The position numbers and the translations under genes were made by a program. Source: Novosphingobium aerophilum (GTDB taxonomy: Bacteria; Pseudomonadota; Alphaproteobacteria; Sphingomonadales; Sphingomonadaceae). From it: DNA of 64,000 bases. The DNA lies in the NCBI RefSeq assembly GCF_014230305.1, contig NZ_JACLAU010000003.1, positions 124,001 through 188,000 of the forward strand, in the 5' to 3' direction. The notes beneath the pieces are model-generated. The model saw only the letters and a list, made by a program, of their open reading frames with translations. It did no database searches and was not told the DNA's origin. Shown in pieces: positions 8,590 through 16,621 of this stretch (position 1 is its first letter; each line of letters opens with the position of its first letter).

Positions 8590-9636
8590 GTGATCGCAGT
8601 AGAATATCTCCGCGACCTGCGCAAAGTCTCAGCCGACGACACGTTGTCGGACCTGCTGGCGCGTGCGGCCGCTCCGTTCGACCGGACGGAGTGGTGGGAG
8701 CGGTTGCAGCGCTATTGCGATCTGGACCCGATCTTCGTCGTGGCGCGCGGTCGCGACGGCCTGGCCTTGCTGCCCCTGCAGACCCAGGGCGACAACCTCT
8801 CGGCCCTGGCCAACTGGTACACGTTCCGTTGGAAGCCGCTGATTACCCCCGGAGCCAACCCGGCTCCGCTGCTCGAGGCGATCGCCCGGGATCTCGGCCG
8901 CCGCACCTGGCGGGTTTCCCTGCCCCTCCTGCCCGAAGAGGACGGCACCGGCAGCAGCCTGACCAGGGCGTTCCGTCGCGCCGGCTGGATCACCCGCTGC
9001 GTCTCGCACGACAGCAACCACATCCTGCGGGTCATGGGCCGGTCCTACGCGGACTATGTCGCCGGACGGCCCGGGCCGCTGCGCACGACCCTGCGGCGCA
9101 AGAGCGGCCGGGTCGGCTGCGTGGTCCACACCCGCTTCGCCGAGGAGGTCTGGTCGGCCTACGAGGCGGTCTACCGCGACAGTTGGAAACCCGAGGAAGG
9201 TTCGCCGGACTTCCTGCGCGCCTTTGCCGAGGCGGAGTCATGCGAGGGACGGCTGCGCCTGGGCATCGCCACCATCGACGGCGAGCCGGCGGCAGCCCAG
9301 CTCTGGACGGTGGAGAACGGCACCGCCTACATCCACAAGCTGGCCCACCGCGAAACCGCCCGCAAGGCATCGCCCGGCACGATCCTGAGCGCCGCGCTGT
9401 TCGCTCACGTGATGGACCAAGACCGGGTCGACCTGATCGATTTCGGCACCGGCAACGATGCCTACAAGGCCGACTGGATGGAAGACGTGCGGCCCCGCTA
9501 CCATCTGGTCGCCTTGCGCACGACCTCGCCCCGGACCTGGTGGCATCTGGCGCGGGCCGCCTCGGCCCGGCTCGCGAAACCCGGTCGGCGCAGGCTGGCC
9601 CGCCTGCGCCTTGCCCGGCGCGCTTCGCCCCGCTAG
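8590..9636 (+). CDS. GNAT-fold (CelD/FemAB-like) acyltransferase of the exosortase-A cluster
   Basis: About 348 residues from a GTG at 8590, chosen because the protein then begins at the conserved region (VIAVEYLRDLRKVS) and does not overlap the divergent ligase gene. An upstream in-frame GTG at 8485 would overlap it. The second half carries the Acetyltransf_6/CelD-type GNAT core (GEPAAAQLWTVENGTAYIHK and DLIDFGTGNDAYKADWM). Members are often linked to polysaccharide loci and probably transfer an acyl or aminoacyl group. The acyl carrier protein follows 34 bp downstream and may donate the group (inference). Confidence 0.75.
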   Translation: MIAVEYLRDLRKVSADDTLSDLLARAAAPFDRTEWWERLQRYCDLDPIFVVARGRDGLALLPLQTQGDNLSALANWYTFRWKPLITPGANPAPLLEAIARDLGRRTWRVSLPLLPEEDGTGSSLTRAFRRAGWITRCVSHDSNHILRVMGRSYADYVAGRPGPLRTTLRRKSGRVGCVVHTRFAEEVWSAYEAVYRDSWKPEEGSPDFLRAFAEAESCEGRLRLGIATIDGEPAAAQLWTVENGTAYIHKLAHRETARKASPGTILSAALFAHVMDQDRVDLIDFGTGNDAYKADWMEDVRPRYHLVALRTTSPRTWWHLARAASARLAKPGRRRLARLRLARRASPR

Positions 9637-9670
9637 AGCCGCGTCCTTCCCGACAATGACCGGAACTGTC

Positions 9671-9934
9671 ATGAGCACCTCTGCAGACCAGACCCTGCGC
9701 CAGATCCTTGCTGACGTGCTCGGGCTCGATCCCGCCCGCGTCGCCCGCTTCGATCGCGACACCGGGCTGTTCGGACACCTGCCCGAACTCGATTCGATGT
9801 CGGTCGCCGGGCTGCTGACCGAGATCGAGGACCGGCTGGGCTTCATCATCGACGATGACGATGTCGACGGTGAGCTGCTGGAGACCTATGGTTCGCTGCT
9901 GGCCTTCATCGAGGCCCGTCTGGCGAGCGCCTGA
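9671..9934 (+). CDS. Acyl carrier protein, exosortase-A cluster
   Basis: An 87-residue acidic helical protein. The phosphopantetheine attachment serine is in LPELDSMSVAGLL, followed by the helix III motif (EDRLGFIIDDDDVDGE). An in-frame ATG at 9656 would add five residues; 9671 is preferred because it gives the usual short N-terminus, though neither has a strong ribosome-binding site. Between an acyl-CoA ligase, a GNAT protein and two hydrolases, it is probably the carrier on which the cluster's product is assembled. No ketosynthase is present, so it is not a canonical fatty-acid or polyketide ACP. Confidence 0.85.
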   Translation: MSTSADQTLRQILADVLGLDPARVARFDRDTGLFGHLPELDSMSVAGLLTEIEDRLGFIIDDDDVDGELLETYGSLLAFIEARLASA

Positions 9935-9942
9935 CCCAGACG

Positions 9943-10617
9943 ATGATCGTCGGCTGGCCCTGCCCGGACGCAGCCGCTCCTGCCGGCACGCGCGACGAAT
10001 GGGCCCTCGTGTTCGACCGCGGCCGGGCCCGGCGCGTGCTGATCGCGCCCGCCCTGTTCGACGAGCACAACCGCCTGCGCCGGTTCGCGGCGGAAACGAT
10101 GCGACGGCTGGACGAAGCCGGCATCGACACCATGCTGCCCGATCTGCCCGGCACTAACGAAAGCCTGGCACCGCTGGACCAGCAGAGCCTTGGTGGCTGG
10201 CGGATGGCCATGGCCGCTGCCGGACGGCACTTCGCCGCAACCCATGTGCTGGCCCTGCGCGGCGGCAGCCTGATCGCGCCCGACCTGCCGGGCTGGTCCC
10301 TCGGTGCGATCGCCGGGACCAGCCTGCTGCGCCAACTGCTCCGCGCCCGGGTGCTGGCCGCGCGTGAGGCGGGACGCGAGGAAACCCAGGAAGCCTTGCT
10401 GGAGATGGGCCGAAAGGCAGGCCTGGATCTGGCCGGCTATCGGCTCGGGCCGAACCTGATCGATGATCTCCAGCACGCGGTGCCGGCCCCTCACCTCATT
10501 ACGATCGCCCAGGCCGACCTGGGCGGCGCCGGGCTGTGGCTGCGCGCCGAACCGGGCGAGAGCCCGGAGCAGAGCGCCGCCCTCGCCCGCCGGATCGTGC
10601 AGGATACCCCCGCATGA
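9943..10617 (+). CDS. Alpha/beta-hydrolase-like protein, exosortase-A system-associated (hydrolase 2 type)
   Basis: A 224-residue protein with the opening strand-loop of an alpha/beta hydrolase (RRVLIAPALFDEHNRLRR then MLPDLPGTNES). The expected nucleophile elbow is poorly conserved (LALRGGSLIAP rather than GxSxG), so catalysis is uncertain. It occupies the slot of the second hydrolase gene of exosortase-A clusters and is shorter than usual. It starts 8 bp after the acyl carrier protein gene and its stop overlaps the next start (ATGA), so expression is coupled. A role in releasing or editing acyl groups on the carrier is plausible but unproven. Confidence 0.65.
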   Translation: MIVGWPCPDAAAPAGTRDEWALVFDRGRARRVLIAPALFDEHNRLRRFAAETMRRLDEAGIDTMLPDLPGTNESLAPLDQQSLGGWRMAMAAAGRHFAATHVLALRGGSLIAPDLPGWSLGAIAGTSLLRQLLRARVLAAREAGREETQEALLEMGRKAGLDLAGYRLGPNLIDDLQHAVPAPHLITIAQADLGGAGLWLRAEPGESPEQSAALARRIVQDTPA

Positions 10618-11405
10618 GCCGCCGCCCCGTTGCCTTTGCCTGCCAGGGCAGCGAATGCTTCGGCACCCTGGACGATGGGCCGCGTCCGGTCGGCCTGCTG
10701 ATCGTTTCCGGCGGCAACGAAATCCGGGCCGGCGCGTGGAACGGTCAGGCGCAGATCGCTGCCCGAGTGGCGGCTGCAGGCTATCCGGTGTTCCGCTACG
10801 ACCGGCGCGGGGTGGGCGACAGCGCGGGTGACAATCCCGGTTTCCGGGAGTCCCTGCCCGACATCGAGGCGGCGATCGCTGCGTTCCGGCAGGCCTGTCC
10901 GGGCGTGAGGGACATTGTCGCTTTCGGCAATTGCGATGCCGCAGCGGCCCTGATGCTCGCCTCGGGCGCCGGGTGCCGCGGTCTCGTGCTGTCGAACCCC
11001 TGGACCATCGAGGACGCCGACGAGAGCGACGACCCGCCCCCGGAAGCGGTGCGCGCCCACTATGCCCGGCGCCTGCGTGATCCGGCGGCGCTGCTGCGGC
11101 TGCTGCGCGGACGGATCGCGTTTCGCGCGCTGGTGGTGAGCCTGCGCAAGGTGCTGGCGCCGGCTCCTCCGTCCTCGCTGGCGGCAGAGCTGCGCGCGGG
11201 GCTCGCCGGGTTCAACGGTCCGGTGCGCATCCTGCTGGCCGACCGGGACCGGACGGCACAGGTGTTCCTGGCCCGCTGGGATAGCCGTGATCCCCGCCTG
11301 CGGCATTGTGCCGGCGCGTCCCACAGCTTTGTCGAGCCCACAGCCCGCGATTGGTTGGAGCACCAGTTGCTCGACGCCCTGGCCGAGGTCGAGCGCGGCG
11401 CTTGA
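10614..11405 (+). CDS. Alpha/beta hydrolase, exosortase-A system-associated (hydrolase 1 type)
   Basis: A 263-residue hydrolase beginning at the ATG that overlaps the previous stop. It has an oxyanion-type loop (LLIVSGGNEIRAGAWNGQ), the strand PVFRYDRRGVGDS, and a C-terminal His (GASHSFVEP). The nucleophile elbow reads AFGNCDAAAAL, so a Cys may replace the Ser of a classical triad. Such proteins accompany the acyl-CoA ligase/PLP decarboxylase pair in exosortase-A loci, with unknown substrate. It is the last gene of the plus-strand group and converges on trxB with only a few bases between. Confidence 0.8.
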   Translation: MSRRPVAFACQGSECFGTLDDGPRPVGLLIVSGGNEIRAGAWNGQAQIAARVAAAGYPVFRYDRRGVGDSAGDNPGFRESLPDIEAAIAAFRQACPGVRDIVAFGNCDAAAALMLASGAGCRGLVLSNPWTIEDADESDDPPPEAVRAHYARRLRDPAALLRLLRGRIAFRALVVSLRKVLAPAPPSSLAAELRAGLAGFNGPVRILLADRDRTAQVFLARWDSRDPRLRHCAGASHSFVEPTARDWLEHQLLDALAEVERGA

Positions 11406-11411
11406 AGTCGA

Positions 11412-12386
11412 TCAGGCGGGGACCGGCGTCTCCCGGCCCAGCGCAAATTCGCGCTCGGCCACGAACCGTTCGGCATCGAGCGCCGCCATGCAGCCCGTGC
11501 CCGCGGCCGTCACGGCCTGCCGATAGGTGTGATCCATCACGTCGCCACAAGCGAATACACCGGGGATCGAGGTCTTCGGTGTGCCGGGGGTGACAATGAT
11601 GTAGCCGCTTTCGTCCAGCTCAAGCTTGCCCTGGAACAGCGCGGTGGCAGGCGCGTGACCGATCGCCACGAAGGCCCCGTCGGTCTCGATCAGCGAGGTC
11701 TCGCCGGTCAGGGTATCGACGACCTCGACCGCCGTGAGCCCCCCTGCGGCGGGATCGCCCACGAACCGGTTGACCACCTTGTTCCACGCCACCTTGACCG
11801 CGGGATGGGCGAACAGGCGATCCTGCAGGATCTTTTCGGCGCGGAAGGAATCGCGGCGGTGAATCACCGTCACGTCGGGCGAATGGTTGGTCAGGTAAAG
11901 GGCCTCCTCGACTGCGGTGTTGCCGCCGCCGATCACCACCACCTTCTTGCCGCGATAGAAGAAGCCGTCGCAGGTGGCACAGGCCGAAACGCCCTTGCCG
12001 CCCAGTTCCTGTTCCCCCGGTACGCCCAGCCAGCGCGCCTGGGCGCCGGTGGCGATCACCAGCGTCTCGCCTTCATACACATCGCCCGAATCGCCGAACG
12101 CGCGGAACGGGGGACCCGACAGGTCGAGATCGACGATCGTGTCCCAGATCATCCGCGTACCCACATGTTCGGCCTGGGCCTGCATTTCCTGCATCAGCCA
12201 GGGGCCCTGGATCACATCGCGAAAGCCGGGGTAGTTCTCGACATCGGTGGTGATCGTCAGTTGCCCGCCCGGCTGGAGCCCCTGCACCACGATCGGCTGC
12301 ATGCCGGCCCGCGCGCCATAGATGGCGGCGGTGAGCCCGGCCGGACCGGAGCCGATGATCAGCATGCGGGTGGTATGGGTGGCCAT
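11412..12386 (-). CDS. trxB: Thioredoxin reductase
   Basis: A 324-residue flavoenzyme that reduces thioredoxin with NADPH in the cytoplasm. The FAD motif GSGPAGLTAAIYGARAG is near residue 12, the redox-active pair is in ACATCDG, and the NADPH-binding GGGNTAVEEA and the C-terminal FACGDVMD complete the family signature. The ATG at 12386 is chosen because it has AGGAGG just upstream and matches the usual N-terminus; reading upstream of it is open but not gene-like. It is a single housekeeping gene with no clear link to its neighbours. Confidence 0.97.
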   Translation of the reverse strand: MATHTTRMLIIGSGPAGLTAAIYGARAGMQPIVVQGLQPGGQLTITTDVENYPGFRDVIQGPWLMQEMQAQAEHVGTRMIWDTIVDLDLSGPPFRAFGDSGDVYEGETLVIATGAQARWLGVPGEQELGGKGVSACATCDGFFYRGKKVVVIGGGNTAVEEALYLTNHSPDVTVIHRRDSFRAEKILQDRLFAHPAVKVAWNKVVNRFVGDPAAGGLTAVEVVDTLTGETSLIETDGAFVAIGHAPATALFQGKLELDESGYIIVTPGTPKTSIPGVFACGDVMDHTYRQAVTAAGTGCMAALDAERFVAEREFALGRETPVPA

Positions 12387-12521
12387 GGGACGTGATTCCT
12401 CCTGTCGCCCCGCAGATAGGGTCTGCCCAACCGCTTGACGAGTCCCGCAACCCGGGTTTTGCCCGACCGGGGAAGCCCGCGACAGGTTGACAGGGTCCGG
12501 GCGGGCGAACAGGCTTGGACG

Positions 12522-13397
12522 ATGATCACGTCCGGCCCCACTTCGCACAGCTTCATCTCCCAGCGCCTGCGGCTTCACTATGTCGACTGGGGCAATCCGG
12601 ATGCGCCGCCGCTGATCCTGCAGCATGGCGGACGCGACCATTGCCGGAGCTGGGACTGGGTCGCGCAGCGGCTGCGCCACGACTGGCACGTGATTGCCCC
12701 AGATTTGCGTGGCCACGGCGACAGCGCGTGGTCACCGGACGGGGACTATCGCATGACAAGCTGCGTCTACGATTTCGCCCAGTTGGTACAGACTCTGGGC
12801 TACCCGAAGGTCACCATCATCGGCCATTCGATGGGTGGCATGATCACGTCACGATATGCCGGTATCTTCCCGGAAAAGGTCGATCGGCTGGTCAACATCG
12901 AAGGCCTGGACTTCGGACCCAAGGAGGTTGACCAGCTTGCCGGCCACGGTCACGCCGAGCGGGTGCGCCGATGGGTCGCCAACCGTCGCGAGGCCGCCGG
13001 CCGCCAGCCGCGGCGCTACGCCACGCTGGAGCAGGCCTTCGAACGGATGAAGGAAGCCAACACCTATCTGTCGGACGACCAGGCCCGGCACCTGACCATC
13101 CACGGCACCAGTCGCAACGAGGACGGGACCTGGAGCTGGAAGTACGACAACTACCTGTTCAGCCCGCCACCGCAGGAGTTGCCGCCGGAGGAAATCTTCG
13201 AAGTGTGGCAAGCCATCACTTGCCCGGTGCTGCTGCAATGGGGGGCCAACTCCTGGGCGTCGAGCCCCGCCGAGGATGGCCGGATGGCCCATTTCGCCGA
13301 TGCCCGGCTGATCACTTACGAGAACGCCGGACACTGGCTGCACCACGATCGGCTCGACGACTTCCTTGCTGACGTGACCGCTTTCCTGCGGCCCTGA
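12522..13397 (+). CDS. Alpha/beta hydrolase
   Basis: A 291-residue alpha/beta hydrolase. The oxyanion-hole motif is LQHGGRDHC, the following strand gives APDLRGHGDSAW, the nucleophile elbow is GHSMGG, and the catalytic His is in ENAGHWLHHDR near the C-terminus. The ATG at 12522 gives a standard N-terminus. There is no signal peptide, so it is cytoplasmic. Members of this broad family hydrolyse esters, epoxides or C-C bonds; the substrate cannot be told from sequence. It stands alone, divergent from trxB and upstream of flagellin. Confidence 0.88.
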   Translation: MITSGPTSHSFISQRLRLHYVDWGNPDAPPLILQHGGRDHCRSWDWVAQRLRHDWHVIAPDLRGHGDSAWSPDGDYRMTSCVYDFAQLVQTLGYPKVTIIGHSMGGMITSRYAGIFPEKVDRLVNIEGLDFGPKEVDQLAGHGHAERVRRWVANRREAAGRQPRRYATLEQAFERMKEANTYLSDDQARHLTIHGTSRNEDGTWSWKYDNYLFSPPPQELPPEEIFEVWQAITCPVLLQWGANSWASSPAEDGRMAHFADARLITYENAGHWLHHDRLDDFLADVTAFLRP

Positions 13398-13668
13398 TCG
13401 GCCTCCGGCCCGCGCCGCGGCCCTGGCTGGGGGCAAGCCTGACGCGGGGATAGCCGGCACGGCCAATCCCCCCGCATCTGTGTCCGGGTCCGGCAGCGCG
13501 TCGCTGCTATTGCCCGTCTATCCGGCAAATTTATCCTGCAAATTCAGCGGAATTATCGAATTCGCGCATGTCGCCGGGATAGTCCCCTTAAAAACGTGTG
13601 TCACATGCCGGTCTTGGTTGTGATCATTGGCGGGTCATTGCGACCCTGATCAACACCGGGAGCAGACA

Positions 13669-14493
13669 ATGGCGGTTATCAACACGAACATCAGCGCTCT
13701 ACGCGCTTCGAACGCGTCGGTCTCGGCCGACAAGATGCTCGGCTCGGCGATGGAACGGCTGTCGACGGGCAAGCGGATCAACAGCGCGAAGGACGACGCG
13801 GCTGGCCTGGCGATCGCCACCAGCATGACCTCGCAGACCCGCGGCATGGCCCAGGGCATCCGCAATGCGAACGACGGCATCTCGCTGGCGCAGACCGCCG
13901 AAGGCGCGCTGGCCGAGATCGCGAACATGCTGCAGCGCATCCGCGAGTTGGCGGTCCAGGGCGCCTCGGGCACCTTCCAGAACACCGACCGTGCCGCGAT
14001 GCAGTCGGAAGTCTCGAACCTCACCCAGCAGGTCGACGACGTTCTGACCAACACCAAGTTCAACGGCATCACGCTGTTCAGCAAGACCGCTGGCACCAAC
14101 GTGACCATCAACATCCAGACCGGTGCCGATGTCGGCCAGGTCGTGACGCTGACTTCGACCGCGGTGAGCGGCGTGAACATCAGCGCCACCGCACTGGACG
14201 TGACAACTGCGGCCAAGGCCTCCACAACGATGAGCAACGTCGATCTCGCACTGGCCGACGTCAACGCCGCCCGCGCCTCGCTCGGCGGTGGCCAGAACCG
14301 GCTCGAATCGGCAGTGAACAACCTGACCAGCAACATCGCGAACCTGTCGGACGCGAAGTCGCGGATCGAGGACACCGACTACTCGGTGGAAACCACCAAG
14401 CTGGCCAAGGCCCAGATCCTGTCGCAGGCTTCGACCGCGATGATCGCGCAGGCCAACCAGGCCCAGCAGAACGTTCTCTCGCTGCTGAAGTAA
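13669..14493 (+). CDS. fliC: Flagellin
   Basis: A 274-residue flagellin, short as is usual in alphaproteobacteria. The N-terminal D0/D1 helices start MAVINTNISALRA and the C-terminal helix ends in ANQAQQNVLSLLK, the packing surfaces of the filament. The central variable domain is almost absent. An in-frame reading begins upstream, but the MAVIN start is universal in the family. The 270-bp upstream stretch is AT-richer than its surroundings and holds a weak flagellar-sigma-like match (TTAAA, then GCCGGTCT about 14 bases on). No other flagellar gene is in the window. A strong terminator follows. Confidence 0.97.
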   Translation: MAVINTNISALRASNASVSADKMLGSAMERLSTGKRINSAKDDAAGLAIATSMTSQTRGMAQGIRNANDGISLAQTAEGALAEIANMLQRIRELAVQGASGTFQNTDRAAMQSEVSNLTQQVDDVLTNTKFNGITLFSKTAGTNVTINIQTGADVGQVVTLTSTAVSGVNISATALDVTTAAKASTTMSNVDLALADVNAARASLGGGQNRLESAVNNLTSNIANLSDAKSRIEDTDYSVETTKLAKAQILSQASTAMIAQANQAQQNVLSLLK

Positions 14494-14511
14494 TCCCCAG
14501 TTCCCCGGTGG

Positions 14512-14539
14512 GGGCGGCTCCTTCGTGGGAGCCGCCCTT
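14512..14539 (+). terminator. Rho-independent terminator of flagellin
   Basis: A perfect 10-bp stem, GGGCGGCTCC / GGAGCCGCCC, with the loop TTCGTG starts 18 bp after the flagellin stop codon. The T-run is very short, as is common in high-GC genomes. Placement directly after a highly expressed gene supports the call. Confidence 0.8.
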
Positions 14540-14628
14540 CGGGAGTTCCCGGGGCTCACGGCCCGCCCCTGACGGCCCGCGTCCCGGCCTCGCCCCTCGG
14601 CGGGGCTTTGTTGTGTCGGGGAGCCCGG

Positions 14629-15165
14629 TCAGCGCACCACGTAGACATCGATCAGGACGCGGTCGGGCTTGCGCACGCCCCGGGCCACGAACGCGCTGCG
14701 GCGCAACCATTCGTGCCGGCCATCGGCAACCTTGAAGCTGGGCGTGGTGCGGAAATAGTAGGCCGACGGATCAACCTCCTCGCCCCGCGCCAGCTTCTCG
14801 ATCACCGCCGGATCGGCCACCCGCACGCCGGGGTTGGTCACCTCGATCACCGTCCCGTCACCGGCTTTCAGGAAGTAGTGCGCTTCCACCCGGGTCAGGC
14901 CACTGGCCTCGATCACTTGCCAGTCCCCTCCGCCGGCCAGCACCTCACCGGTCAGCAGCGGCCCTGACACCTGGCCACCGGTGATTGCGATGAACCGCTT
15001 GCGCCCGCCGTCGACGGCCCCCTGTTCCAGCGCCGGAGCGACCAGCACCGTGGCGGTGAAGGCATAGTCGAGTGTCGGGGCGGGCGCCGCAGGGCCGGCC
15101 CCGGCGGGACCGGCGAGCGCGGCGGCCGCGGCTGCCACCGCCGCGGCCTTCGTTGATAGGGTCAT
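14629..15165 (-). CDS. DUF3237 family protein at the end of the ferulate operon
   Basis: A 178-residue protein. The core (about 33-178) matches the DUF3237 family, a small beta-barrel of unknown function, with blocks such as RKRFIAITGGQVSGPLLTGEVL and EVTNPGVRV. The N-terminus is an Ala/Gly-rich hydrophobic stretch that could act as a signal peptide. The gene starts 11 bp after the aldehyde dehydrogenase gene and is the last of the five-gene hydroxycinnamate operon. DUF3237 proteins recur in aromatic catabolic loci, so an accessory role is likely, but no activity can be stated. Confidence 0.75.
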   Translation of the reverse strand: MTLSTKAAAVAAAAAALAGPAGAGPAAPAPTLDYAFTATVLVAPALEQGAVDGGRKRFIAITGGQVSGPLLTGEVLAGGGDWQVIEASGLTRVEAHYFLKAGDGTVIEVTNPGVRVADPAVIEKLARGEEVDPSAYYFRTTPSFKVADGRHEWLRRSAFVARGVRKPDRVLIDVYVVR

Positions 15166-15176
15166 GATCCGCCCGC

Positions 15177-16574
15177 TCAGATCGGGAAGTGGCCGGGCTG
15201 GGTCTCGATGGTGATCCAGCGCGTCTCGGTAAAGCTGTCGATGCCCTGGCGCCCGCCGAAGCGGCCATAGCCCGAGGCGCCGACCCCGCCGAAGGGCATC
15301 TGCGCCTCGTCGTGAACGGTCGGGCCGTTGACATGGCAGATGCCCGAACGGATGCGGCGAGCGATCCCCAGCCCCTTGGCGGCGTCGCGGGTGAAGACCG
15401 CGGCCGACAGGCCGTACTCGCTGTCGTTGGCCAGCTCGATCGCATGCTCGGCATCGCGCGCGCGGATCACCGCGACCACGGGGCCGAAGCTCTCGTCGCG
15501 GTAGAGGTTCATCGCCGCGGTCACGCCCGCGACGACGGTGGCCGGCATGATCACACTCTCCGCCTTGCCCCCGGCGACCACCTCGGCCCCCTTGGCCACG
15601 GCGTCGTCGATCAGCGCGTTGACGTGATCCACGGTCTTGCGATCGACCACGGCGCCCAGCGGCGTGGTCCCCTCGCGCGGATCGCCCGCCGCCATGCTGG
15701 CGGCCTTCGCCGCGAACTTGGCGATGAAGGCATCGGCCACGGCCTCGACCACGATGATCCGCTCGGTGCTCATGCAGATCTGGCCCTGGTTCATGAAGGC
15801 GCCGAAGGCCGCGGCCTTGACCGCCTCGTCCAGATCGGCGTCCTCCAGCACCAGCAGCGGCGCCTTGCCGCCCAGCTCGAGCAGGCAGGGCTTGAGGTGC
15901 TCGGCCGCGCGCTTGGCGATGATCCGGCCAACGTGGGTCGATCCGGTGAAGTTGATGCGCTTGACCGCGGGCGCATCGATCAGCGCGCCGACCACCTCAC
16001 CCGCATCCTCGGGCGCATTGGTCACGACATTGACCACGCCCTCCGGGAAGCCCGCCTCGGCGAAGGCCTCGATGATCAGGGCGTGAGTCCTCGGACAGGT
16101 CTCGCTCGCCTTCAGGATCACGCTGTTGCCGCAGGCCAGCGGCACCGCGATGGCGCGCACGCCCAGGATGATCGGCGCGTTCCACGGCGCGATCCCCAGG
16201 ATCACCCCGACCGGCTCCTTGAGTGCCATGGACAGGCACCCGGGCTTGTCGCTGGGGATCACCTCGCCCGCGATCTGGGTGGTCAGCGCGGCGGCCTCGC
16301 GCACCATGCTGGCGGCGAGACCGAGGTTGAACATCGCCCAGCCGGCGGTCGATCCGGTCTCGGCCATCATGGCGGCGACGAAGGCATCCTTGCGCGCCAT
16401 CAGCGCGTCGGCGGCCTTCATCAGCACCGCGCGGCGGGCGTTGGGCCCCTGCGCCGCCCAGGCGGGAAACGCCGCCTCGGCGCGCGCGGCGATCGCGGGG
16501 ATGTCAGAGGCCTTGAGCGCCGGCGCGGACGAGGCCACCTCGCCGGTGATCGGGTTGATGCGGGTGAATTCCAT
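15177..16574 (-). CDS. vdh: Aldehyde dehydrogenase, probable vanillin dehydrogenase
   Basis: A 465-residue NAD(P)-dependent aldehyde dehydrogenase. The catalytic Glu is in LELGGKAPLL and the catalytic Cys in QGQICMST; GSTHVGRI marks the cofactor-binding turn. It is closest in character to vanillin/benzaldehyde/salicylaldehyde dehydrogenases. The ATG at 16574 is preferred because GGAG lies 5 bases upstream of it; an ATG at 16586 would add four residues. In this operon it would oxidise the vanillin (or hydroxybenzaldehydes) made by FerB to the acid. The operon context gives the substrate; the family alone would not. Confidence 0.85.
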   Translation of the reverse strand: MEFTRINPITGEVASSAPALKASDIPAIAARAEAAFPAWAAQGPNARRAVLMKAADALMARKDAFVAAMMAETGSTAGWAMFNLGLAASMVREAAALTTQIAGEVIPSDKPGCLSMALKEPVGVILGIAPWNAPIILGVRAIAVPLACGNSVILKASETCPRTHALIIEAFAEAGFPEGVVNVVTNAPEDAGEVVGALIDAPAVKRINFTGSTHVGRIIAKRAAEHLKPCLLELGGKAPLLVLEDADLDEAVKAAAFGAFMNQGQICMSTERIIVVEAVADAFIAKFAAKAASMAAGDPREGTTPLGAVVDRKTVDHVNALIDDAVAKGAEVVAGGKAESVIMPATVVAGVTAAMNLYRDESFGPVVAVIRARDAEHAIELANDSEYGLSAAVFTRDAAKGLGIARRIRSGICHVNGPTVHDEAQMPFGGVGASGYGRFGGRQGIDSFTETRWITIETQPGHFPI

Positions 16575-16621
16575 GGGGGTCTCCATAGCGGCAAGGGGCA
16601 GATCACAAATTCAAAAGGACA

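Noticed and set aside
13585..13670. Sigma-54 promoter for flagellin
   Set aside because: The best GG/GC pair (TTGG ... TTGC) has one base too few between the boxes; only a weak flagellar-sigma-like match remains, so no promoter feature was called.
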